The notes beneath the pieces are model-generated. The model saw only the letters and a program-made list of their open reading frames with translations, had not been told where the DNA came from and searched no databases. Of a stretch of DNA of 64,000 bases, positions 21,263 to 31,460 are shown one piece after another. The DNA is from Vitis vinifera (taxonomy: Eukaryota; Streptophyta; Magnoliopsida; Vitales; Vitaceae). Position numbers and translations under genes: made by a program. Each line of letters begins with the position of its first letter. The first letter of the stretch is position 1. The DNA lies in assembly GCF_030704535.1 (NCBI RefSeq), contig NC_081812.1, positions 23,101,501 through 23,165,500 of the forward strand, read 5' to 3'.

Positions 21263-23251
21263 TCACCAAAAATCACCGCAAGAACAAAACCCGTCTTTAA
21301 AATGGTGAAAACAACTTGGGTCCTTGATTATGATCTCTCTTTCTACTATCTTGGAGATTGCTTTTGCAGAGTCATGGCAGTTCCCACACATACGAAGATT
21401 TTTCGTCACACGAATCGTTGCCCCTGCTTGTGTACTGATTAGCCCAAAAGATGTAGCCAATAACTCACTGTGTCCAATTGGTACACATTCTCGTTCTTCA
21501 TCAACGTCGTGGAGACTGAAATCCAAATTTAACCTAGTTCCTTCCTCTTCAATTTTCTTCATCAAACTGTGCAGTTCCCAGTATATCTTCTCTGATCTTG
21601 GATGGGATACATCCCCTGTTCCAAACACATGAATTTTGTTTCTAAACTCTATCCAACTATAGGCTTTTCTAGGCTTCAGCCCCATATCTCTAATGGTTTC
21701 TCTCAGTTCATTTACCATGTCCCATTTGGCAAAGCTTGAGTACCAGTTTGAGAGTAGAACATAGTTGTCAGCATTGAGAGTTTGCAAATCACAGAGCTGC
21801 TCAATGACTCGTTTGGCAGTCCGCATGTTGTGGTGTATCCTGCACCCATCCAACAATGCTCTTAGAACCTCTACATGGCCTTCAAGCTTGTGCTCCTCCA
21901 TAAAAACCCGGGCCTCATCGAAGAGCCCCACACGAGATAGAAGAGCAACCATTAAAGCATAGTGTCTGCTCTTAGGTGCTGTAATGCAGTTGAAATAGAA
22001 CCTCCCTTGCTCGACCAGGCGGGCAGTGGTACAGGCATGGAGGGCAGCAGCATATGCGATTTGATCGATTTCTACACTTGAGTTTTTCTCCATTTTGCGA
22101 AACAGGTCAACCCCAAGCTCTCCTTGGCCATGTAAGCTATAGCCTAGGATCATCACAGTCCATGAAATGGCATCTCTGTCCTTCATACCAGCAAAAATCT
22201 TTGCTGCAGATTCAATGAATCCTGATTTCACATACATATCTAAAACAGCATTTTGGACTGTTACATTCAAGTCAATCCCATTTCTAAGCAAATATGCATG
22301 AATTTCTTTTCCCTGCTTATGAGCTGCTCCCCTCCCACAGGCTGGGAGAATGCTAGAGATAGCGAGTGAGTCGGGTTTTACCCCCTCCATGCTCATCTGC
22401 CTGAACAACTTGAGACCCTCATTGAATCCGCCATTCTTGACATACCCGCGGAAAATTTCGGTCCAGGAGATGACATCTTTTGACGGCATACGATCAAAAA
22501 CTGCTCGAGCATCTTTGATACTTCCGCAATCAATATACATCTTCAAGAGCGAATTACTTACCAAAACATCAGCCTCTAGTCCACATTTCTTCGCAATCTC
22601 ATGCACATACCTCCCCTCCTGCAGCGACTTTAACATCCCACAAGCGACAATTGCAGTCACCAACGCCAGTGGATCAATCTCAGACTTAGACTCCACCATC
22701 TGTTTGAACATATCAACAGCTAAACCAGGTTTATCTTCCATGATATACAGCCTTGATATTAGAGTCCAAGACACAGAATTTCTCCTGGCAGACTTACAAA
22801 ACACCAACTTTGCGGCATTAGCTCCATCAAGACGCCCGTACATTTCCAGTAGAGCACTAATCACATAACTCTCAGAAGAGAGCCCCAGCTTCAGGGCATG
22901 CCCATGAACCTGCTTCCCAAAGGAGAAGCTACTAGTATGGCGAGCAGCAGTCAAAATGCGTGGGATAGTATGCTTATCGGGACGAACACCACGGAGCAGC
23001 ATTTGCCGATAGGTGGAGACGACGCGGTCGGAATCCCCATTGGTGAGATGGGTCTGGATTAGATTGTTCCAAGCAAAGGTATTTGAAACAGGAATTTCAT
23101 CGAACAATTGGTGGGTGAGACCAAAATCAATAGATTTCTGCGACATGCGAACATGACTTCGAAGATTAGAGGGATTCTTGCAGTGGGTTGCATTTGTTGA
23201 TTTCTGTTTGACGAATATACTTTGTGATTGTGTGGATGAAAGCACATCCAT
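21263..23251 (-). CDS. Pentatricopeptide repeat protein, PLS class with E and DYW domains
   Basis: A single-exon frame of 662 aa from the ATG at 23251. The open frame extends 15 codons further up but has no ATG there, and an in-frame TAG precedes it. The N-terminus (MDVLSSTQSQSIFVKQKS) is Ser/Thr-rich and basic, fitting an organelle transit peptide. PLS-type repeats run from about residue 45 to 480 (FAWNNLIQTHLTNG, VVSWT-like units, LPACGRG), followed by E/E+ motifs and a DYW domain. The deaminase-type residues are present: HSE at 594-596, C622/C625, HH at 649-650 and CSC at 656-658. The end is DFW in place of DYW. The family edits C to U in organelle RNA; the target here cannot be read from the sequence. 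Lack of introns is usual for the family. Confidence 0.93.
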   Translation of the reverse strand: MDVLSSTQSQSIFVKQKSTNATHCKNPSNLRSHVRMSQKSIDFGLTHQLFDEIPVSNTFAWNNLIQTHLTNGDSDRVVSTYRQMLLRGVRPDKHTIPRILTAARHTSSFSFGKQVHGHALKLGLSSESYVISALLEMYGRLDGANAAKLVFCKSARRNSVSWTLISRLYIMEDKPGLAVDMFKQMVESKSEIDPLALVTAIVACGMLKSLQEGRYVHEIAKKCGLEADVLVSNSLLKMYIDCGSIKDARAVFDRMPSKDVISWTEIFRGYVKNGGFNEGLKLFRQMSMEGVKPDSLAISSILPACGRGAAHKQGKEIHAYLLRNGIDLNVTVQNAVLDMYVKSGFIESAAKIFAGMKDRDAISWTVMILGYSLHGQGELGVDLFRKMEKNSSVEIDQIAYAAALHACTTARLVEQGRFYFNCITAPKSRHYALMVALLSRVGLFDEARVFMEEHKLEGHVEVLRALLDGCRIHHNMRTAKRVIEQLCDLQTLNADNYVLLSNWYSSFAKWDMVNELRETIRDMGLKPRKAYSWIEFRNKIHVFGTGDVSHPRSEKIYWELHSLMKKIEEEGTRLNLDFSLHDVDEERECVPIGHSELLATSFGLISTQAGATIRVTKNLRMCGNCHDSAKAISKIVEREIIIKDPSCFHHFKDGFCSCGDFW

Positions 23252-23310
23252 CGCACCTCTCCCCTCACCCGATTCTACCTGGAATCTGCGAGCCAATGCC
23301 TATACAACGC

Positions 23311-23326
23311 AAAACGGTGTCGTTTT
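23311..23326. promoter_or_regulatory. AAAACGGTGTCGTTTT palindromic promoter motif
   Basis: The 16-mer AAAACG-GTGT-CGTTTT, an inverted repeat around GTGT, sits 60 bp upstream of the PPR start. It resembles the element at 18755-18767. The binding factor is not known to me. Confidence 0.4.
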
Positions 23327-23527
23327 AATCAGTTGCCGTTGCGAAAATTGACCCAAAAAATTAAGAATTAATCGATTAAATGAAATAAAATAATTTCTAT
23401 ACTTATAAATTTAACATTTCTTTTGTTTTTATTTGAAGAGTAATTTATTTTTTATTCAAATATTTTTAACTATTTCAAGTATTTATATACATGTTTTAAA
23501 ATGAGTTTTTATTATAAGAGAAAAAAA

Positions 23528-23604
<77 letters not shown>

Positions 23605-24565
23605 TAAATTAAGTAAAAAAGAAAAAGGGTTTGATTTTTAATAATTCTTTTAATTAAATAATCTAAAAAATAATTTTTTGAGCATTGAAGCTTTTCCATA
23701 TATAATATAATATAATTTATTAGATGATATATGAAATAAGAGAGAAGTACACATAATAAGAATAAGATTAAAAAAAAAGGATAAATACAAACAATGAGAC
23801 AAATGAGTATATATAAAACAAAAAGAGTAACTTTTTCCTAAAGAAAATAATTAAATTTTATTAAAAAATAATTATGAATCCCTTAATTGGTATAAATTTT
23901 AGTGGTAAATGTTGAGTTCTTTGTAAAAAAAAAAAAAGTAGATGTAAAGACAAAAGAAAATTACCTAAATTATAAAATTATTAGTGGAAATCTTTAAGAA
24001 AAATAATTTTTATGAAAATTTTTGTATTAAATGATTTATCACCTTATTCATTGACCTCACTAACTAAAAAAATAGTTTAAATAATATGTTTAGAGATGTG
24101 CAAAAGATTAAGTAACTTGAAAAAAATAGTATAAATCCAATCCAATCCAATCAATTGGGTTTATATGAACTTTTGTAATTTTTATTATATTTGGTTCTTG
24201 AAAAATTTGAGAAAAAATATAAAGAAAAAAAAAGTAAAATGAAAAAATAAATTTTATAAAATATTTTTATTTACTATTTCAAATTCATTTTACTTATTTT
24301 AAAGTATGAATATAAATATTAAATAATTTAAAAATATATAAATTTAAAATTAAATAGTTTAAAATTACATAAAATTTTAATTAATTTTAATTATATTTAA
24401 TTTTTTAAATATTTTTTTAAGGTAAAACCAAACATTAAAAAATTATTTTTCTTTACAATTTTTTTTTTCTTTCCATAACCTTCTATTTTATAAATTTAAA
24501 ACTGAAAATGAAGCCTATTCCATCCCTCGTTTTTCACGTTGCCAAATGAAAAATAAATCAAAACA
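23327..24565. other. AT-rich intergenic region with an (AT)n microsatellite
   Basis: A perfect AT dinucleotide run of about 68 bp lies at 23532-23600. The rest is low-complexity A/T sequence with no supported gene. Confidence 0.7.
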
Positions 24566-24887
24566 ACACGAAGAAAGTTATTTCCACCGATCCATCGTAG
24601 AATATAAGAGAAGCAAAGAATGATATTAATGGCTCTCTGTATAAATCCAATGAATCACAAATCAAAAACTTCAAGACAACAAATTTCTTTTATCAACAAT
24701 TTGTGTATTGTGTGTATTAATGTTGCTTTACACGATCGAATAAAAAAATGAAATCGTTAGTATCGAAAGCTTTGACGCCACACATGGCCGACGGTGCCTG
24801 CTCATGCAACGGCACGTGGCCGCCACTTCCCATTTCTTGGAAAGAGGATGATAGTACATCCAAGCTGTTTGCGGGCAGTGGGTCAAA

Positions 24888-25193
24888 CCCTTGCCCTCTA
24901 TCTTCTTTCCCAACACCATGAAGATCGATCTACAGCGGCTATCTTCTTCCCAACACACCATGAAAACCGATTTGCAACCTTGCTATCTTCTTCCCCAACA
25001 CACCACGAAGACCACGATCTGCAACCTCTCATACTATCAACCCTTGCCCTCTATCTTCTTTCCCAACACCACGAAGACCGATCTGCAGCGGCTATCTTCT
25101 TCCCAACACACCATGAAAACCGATTTGCAACCTTGCTATCTTCTTCCCCAACACACCACGACGACCACGATCTGCAGCCTCTCATACTATCGC
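24888..25193 (+). repeat. Two tandem 153-bp units with inner ~45-bp sub-repeats
   Basis: The copies at 24888-25040 and 25041-25193 both start CCCTTGCCCTCTATCTTCTT and differ at only a few positions. Each unit contains three related sub-units that begin CTATCTTCTT, continue CCCAACAC and end in an ATCTGCARC-like word. The period is a multiple of three, so two overlapping reading frames stay open through both copies. I take the open frames as a by-product of the repeat. Confidence 0.8.
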
Positions 25194-25231
25194 TTATCGG
25201 ACCTTCCCACTGCTACCATACAACCATAATC

Positions 25232-25832
25232 TGTTATAATCAATCAAGATGAATACCCTAATTTCATATATACTGGAATATTTAACAAGGTGAATACCCT
25301 AATTTCATATATACTGGAATATTTAACAAGGTGAATTCCCTAATTTCATATATACTGGAATATTTAACAAGGTGAATTCCCTAATTTCATATATACTGGA
25401 ATCTCCTGATTAAAAACAATGAGTATAAAAATAATAGCGGAAGCATACCTGAATCCGTTGAAGGAGAAACCTTATAGGAAGAAAACCCTTTGAGATGGTC
25501 TTCCAATTCTAGCCACTAGATTTTGTGTCAATTTCTCTCTGAGAGGATTTTCAGAAATTGGAATGCGTAGTCGTAGAATGGGGACCATAACCCTATTTAT
25601 AAACCACTAGGGCAGTTTTAATTTTATCACAATTATATTTCTGCCCCTCATAGAAATAATAATTGTCTAATGGTATCTTCACAATAATCTCATGACAATT
25701 ATACCCTTAAGCCAATTAATCAATTATTAATTAGATCACTATATTTAGGCTTAATTAAATGATAGCACACACATTTTAATTATTTACATGTGTGGCCCAA
25801 ATTATAGATTAATTACAAAAATTAATCTAACA
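25232..25832 (-). repeat. 3' LTR of the copia element (601 bp)
   Basis: Bounded by TG and CA. It contains four copies of a 41-bp tandem unit at 25251, 25292, 25333 and 25374, against two in the other LTR. That accounts for the exact 82-bp length difference. Confidence 0.93.
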
Positions 25833-28800
25833 ATCTCCCACTAGGCCACATGCATATGTAATCAAATAAATGTGCTTAACCTTATGAGCTCAAAATTTGC
25901 TATCATGTCCTTAGGGTATATCCGAATAATCTCGTCCATTAACTATACTGACATAGGATCAAGGTGGCCTTTGTTACATCAATCGTTACTAGACCAATCA
26001 ATGGTCACATATATCTGCACAGCTAAATGACATAGATCAATCATGAGTGCATAGCATGGAAATTACATGCAATGTGATCTATTCATGCCTATTTCCAACT
26101 GGTCCTACTTAACTTTATTGAGATCAAATCTTTAGCATAATTTAACAGAGTGCAATGAAATGAATACTTTATTTCTGCAGAACACAATCCAAATGTATAG
26201 ATAAAGTCTAAACATAACATAGAGCATTATACAATGAATAATATAAACTCCCACTAAATTTGGATATCCTCAAATGAGACAACACCCATATGAGCAGTGT
26301 GCTCATGAAAGACCTTGGGTGGTAATCCCTTTGTAAGCGGATCCGCTATCATGGAGTTTGTTCCAATATGCTCTATGGATATCTGTCCACTCTGTACTTT
26401 TTCTTTTACAACTAGGAACTTGATATCAATGTATTTTGATTTTGTAGAACTCTTGTTGTTATTGGAATATAAAATTGCTGATTTATTGTCACAAAATATC
26501 TTCAGTGGTCTTTCAATACCATCCAGAACACGCAGCCCAGTGACAAAATTTCGTAGCCATATTCCTTGATTGGATGCCTCATAACATGCTACAAACTCTG
26601 CTTCCATGGTGGATGAAGTTACGAGTGTCTGTTTGGCAGACCTCCATGAAATTGCTCCACCAGCCAACAGATAAATATAGCCTGATATGGATCTTCTACT
26701 GTCTTGGCATCCAGCAAAGTCGGAGTCGGAATACCCAATGAACTCTAACTGATCCAATCTCCTATATGTAAGCATGTACTCTTTTGTTCTCTGTAAATAT
26801 CTCATAACCCTCTTGGCTGCTCTCCAATGATCCATTCCAGGGTTGCTTAGATATCTGCCTAACATGCCAACAATGTACGCAATATCCGGACGTGTACATA
26901 CCTGAGCATACATTAGACTCCCCACAGCCGAAGCGTAAGGAATCTTCTGCATTTCTTGACTTTCTAAACTATTTTTAGGGCATTGATTAAGACTGAATTT
27001 GTCTCCTTTAGCGACAGGGGTATCACCTGGTTTGCTATTTTGCATGCCATACCTTTGGAGGACTTTATCAATATAGGTCCTTTGTGACAATCCTAAAATA
27101 CCCCTAGAACGATCTCGGTGTATCTGGATTCCTAAGACAAATGAGGCATCACCAAGATCTTTCATCTCAAAATGTTTTGATAAAAATCTCTTGGTGTCGT
27201 GCAATATGCTAATATCATTTGTGGCTAGCAATATGTCATCGACATATAAAACCAGGAAAATATACTTACTCCCACTGAATTTGTGATACACACATTCATC
27301 CATAAGATTTGCCTCAAAACCATATGAGACAATAATTTGATGAAACTTGAAGTACCACTGACGAGAAGCTTGCTTGAGCCCATAAATGGATTTAGTTAAT
27401 TTACAAACCATATTCTTTGAGTCTTCGGACACAAAATTTTCTGGTTGTACCATATAAATTGTTTCATCAATGTCATCATTGAGAAACACTGTTTTAACAT
27501 CCATTTGATGTAACTCAAGATCATAATGTGCAACTAGTGCCATGATTATCCTGAAAGAGTCCTTCGTAGAAAATGGAGAGACGGTCTCTTTGAAGTCAAT
27601 TCCTTCTTTTTGAGTAAAGCCTTTAGCTACAAGACGTGCTTTATATCTTTCTACATTACCATTTGAATCCCGCTTGGTTTTAAATATCCATTTACAACCA
27701 ATGGGCTTCGTACCAACTGGTAATGGGACAAGTTCCCAAACTTTATTGTCTTGCATAGATTTGTACTCTTCATTAATGGCTTCAATCCATTTCTGAGAGT
27801 TGGAACTTTTCATGGCTTGTTGGAAGTTGATTGGATCATCTTCCATCATTCCACTTTCTACCTCATGTTCTTGGAGATATACGATATAATCGTCCGAAAT
27901 TGCATTTCTCCTCTCTCTAGTGGATCTCCTTAATGGCATATTTTCTTGAGGTTGTTGAGTTTGTTCTTCAGGAGCAATGTCCTCATTTACAATTAAGGGT
28001 TGAACAATATTGTCTGTTGGTTGAGGATCCAAATTTACTTCTTGATCAATGATAGGTAGTGAAACCTGTACATTATCAAAAGCAATAGTAGATCTCTCTT
28101 CCTCCTCAAAGACAATATTCCTAGCCTAATTTCTCCCCACAAACTCAACATCCTCAAAAAAATGTTGCAGTTCCCGTCTAAAAAATTGACCTAATAGCAG
28201 GATCATAAAATTTAAAACCCCCTTGATCGCTCTGCATAGCCAATAAAGTAGCTGCTAACTATTTTAGAGTCCAATTTCTTTTCATAAGGCTTATAAGGTC
28301 TCGCTTCAGCTGGACATCCCCAAATATGAAAATGCTTTAAACTGGACTTTCGACCCATCCAAAGCTCATAAGGCGTTTTAGCAGCCGCTTTAGTTGGCAC
28401 CCGATTCAGGATATAAGCTGCCGTTTTGAGTGCTTCACCCCAGAGTTTTTCGGGTAAAGTAGAATGACTAATCATACTCTTTACCATATCCTTAAGAGTT
28501 CGGTTTCGTCTTTCTGCTACACCATTCATGCTAGGTGATCCTGGCATGGTGTATTGAGGGACGATCCCACATTCCTCTAGGTATTTAGCAAATGGTCCTG
28601 GACGTTGTTCACCTGATCCGTCATATCTACCATAGTATTCACCACCACGGTCAGATCTGACGCTTTTTATTTTTTTGTTGAGTTGTAACTCAACTTCTGC
28701 TTTAAATGTTTTGAACACGTCCAATGATTGTGATTTCTCATGTATAAGAAATAGGTAGCCATATCTTGAATAGTCGTCTATGAATGTTATAAAGTACTGT

Positions 28801-30802
28801 TGACCATTCCAAGATGCCGTAGGGTATGGTCCACAGATATCTGTATGAATTAATTCTAAGACGTCTGTAGCTCTATTGGCACCTAATTTCTTTGTTTTGG
28901 TCTGTTTTCCTTTAATACACTCAACACAAATATCAAAATCTGAAAAGTCAAGTGAATCCAAAATCCCATCGGACACAAGTCGCTCAACTCTAGATTTAGA
29001 GATATAACCTAGGCGTTTGTGCCACAATGAGGCCGAATTATCTTTATTCAATTTACGTTTTGTACCTCGTGATTCCACATGCAAGGTTTCATTATAGGAC
29101 GGAACAGTTTCCAACAAATATAGATTATCATAAACATTAAGTAAACCGGTTCCTACAGCATTTGAATTAATAGATAATGTAAATCTATTGTTTCCAAATG
29201 AACAACAATAACCTGATTTGTCCAAAACAGAAACTAAAATTAAATTCCGTCTGAAAGACGGTACAACAAAAGTATCTATTAAATCCAAAAAATAACCAGA
29301 TTTCAATAATAATCTAAAGTGCCCTATTGCCTCTACTTCTACCGACTGACCGTCTCCGACATAGATGCATCTTTCAGCATCACTTGGTTTTCGGTAACTC
29401 AGGCAACCCTGCATAGAAACACAAATGTGAGTAGTAGCACCAGAATCTAACCACCATGTGTTTCTAGATACTGAAGCTAAATTAACTTCAGAACAGACCA
29501 AAGTAAGAAACATACCTTTCTTAACACGCCAAGCAGCATACTTGGTACATTCCTTCTTAGTATGTCCAAGCTTATTACAGAAGAAACATGTTACCTCAAC
29601 TTTCTGTTTCTTTTGTTCTGGACCATTAGAAGCAGCAACCTTATTATCCTTATTCTTTCGTTTGCCCTTATCCTTGGAAGTGCTAGCCAGATGAGCACTT
29701 TCGGTCTTGTTTTGCTTCAATCTCTCTTCCTCTTGCACACAGAATGAAATGAGCTCATTAAGAGTCCATTTATCCTTTTGACAGTTATAACTGACCTTGA
29801 ATTGATTAAATTGTGCAGGAAGAGAGATGAGAACCAAATGCACGAATAAATCATCAGATAACTCGAGTTTCAAAGCCTTAAGTTTTGAAGCAAGATGAGA
29901 CATCTCCATGATGTACTCCCGAACATTACCCTTGCCTTTATACTTCATTGAAATCAAGCTTGCTAAAAGCGTGCTCATTTCAGCCTTATCGTTTTTGGCA
30001 AAACGTTTCTGAATTTCCACAAGGAAGTCACTGGCATTAGTAACCTCATCGGTTACCGCACCCCTAAAAGCTTCTGGAATGCTGCGCTTCATGATCATAA
30101 GACTTAGCCTATTTGAACGTTCTGACTTACCCCAATAAACCTCATCCTCTTGAGTACTTTCCTCATTGAGTTCATCGGGTTTGGGCATTCTCAAGGCTAA
30201 GTCTATATCCATGCAACCTAAGAGAATCATCATATTCTCTTTCCAGTCCTTAAAATTAGTCCCATTTAACATAGGGACATTATTGATGTTGGCAGATATA
30301 GAAGTAGTTGATATAAAAGCCGAATCGAGAACAAAATAAAATGAATCAAATAAACCATCATGCTCACATAAAATAAGCAATTAAACACATAATCTTTAAA
30401 TTTAAAAGCAAATTATGACATTTCAAGATACCTAGCACAACATTAATATCAAGTCTTTGGACAGTAATATTAACTGTAAGTGGTACTCTTGTTGTAGTGA
30501 TCAAACATTGATGATAAGTTATGTCAAATAATAAATCTATCTTTGGATTGATTTATTATTCACATTAAGTTACCTTTATAATCATCACATATTTATCACC
30601 ACAGGTATGTATGCAATTTGACCAAATATTAACTTTCCTTTGGGCCAGTCAATACCCGCATGAATCACATACACACAAATATCTAACACCCCGAACAGAC
30701 TAATCTACACGAAAGATGTCACTTTGGTGATTTTCCGCTTTAATTAGCCTATTTAAAATGCTAGATCAATAACTTAAATATTAATATCATAAAATGCTAT
30801 TA

Positions 30803-30805
<3 letters not shown>

Positions 30806-30833
<28 letters not shown>
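30806..30833. repeat. (TAA)n microsatellite in the copia leader
   Basis: A run of TAA/ATA triplets in the leader between the primer site and gag. Confidence 0.8.
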
Positions 30834-30941
30834 GTAATAAAAAAAATTATCAACTCAATATTTCATAAATCTTAATCCATTGACATATATATTAAAATAA
30901 TAACTCAAAGAATTAATCAAGGAGTAGGCTCTGATACCACT

Positions 30942-31460
30942 TGTTATAATCAATCAAGATGAATACCCTAATTTCATATATACTGGAATATTTAACAAGG
31001 TGAATACCCTAATTTCATATATACTGGAATCTCCTGATTAAAAACAATGAGTATAAAAATAATAGCGGAAGCATACCTGAATCCATTGAAGGAGAAACCT
31101 TATAGGAAGAAAACCCTTTGAGATGATCTTCCAATTCTAGCCACTAGATTCTGTGTCAATTTCTCTCTGAGAGGATTTTTAGAAATTGGAATGCGTAGTC
31201 ATAGAATGGGGACCATAACCCTATTTATAAACCGCTAAGGCAGTTTTAATTTTATCACAATTATATTTCTGCCCCTCATAGAAATAATAATTGTCTAATG
31301 ATATCTACACAATAATCTCATGACAATTATACCCTTAAGCCAATTAATCAATTATTAATTAGATCACCATATTTAAGCTTAATTAAATGATAGCACACAC
31401 ATTTTAATTATTTACATGTGTGGCCCAAATTATAGATTAATTACAAAAATTAATCTAACA
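30942..31460 (-). repeat. 5' LTR of the copia element (519 bp)
   Basis: Bounded by TG and CA and followed on the minus strand by the primer-binding site at 30927-30939. It holds two copies of the 41-bp unit. A TATAAA-like word (CCCTATTTATAAACC on the plus strand) is present in the middle of both LTRs. Confidence 0.93.

Larger units (their letters stand above)
25232..31460 (-). mobile_element. Ty1/copia LTR retrotransposon, broken, young
   Basis: The element has two LTRs (25232-25832 and 30942-31460, TGTTATAAT to TAATCTAACA) and is read on the minus strand. The primer site for initiator-Met tRNA (TGGTATCAGAGCC on the minus strand) is at 30927-30939. A purine tract (AGTGGGAGA) adjoins the left LTR. 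Gag with a CCHC zinc knuckle, aspartic protease (LDSGATTH) and integrase lie in the right part of the interior (about 28.2-30.3 kb). Reverse transcriptase (YVDDILLA) and RNase H lie in the left part (about 26.3-28.0 kb). This is the copia order. The coding region is broken by at least one interruption. Apart from a repeat-number difference the LTRs differ at about 2% of sites, suggesting an age of roughly one to two million years at usual plant rates. Only ATC is shared at the outer flanks. Confidence 0.95.

Noticed and set aside
22350-22868. 172-aa plus-strand frame
   Set aside because: Antisense shadow of the PPR repeats.
23252-23296. Extended PPR N-terminus
   Set aside because: No ATG in this part and an in-frame TAG just upstream; the first ATG is at 23251.
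24794-25252. 152-aa frame over the 153-bp repeats
   Set aside because: Openness follows from the repeat period; a second frame is open as well, and there is no start context or known motif.
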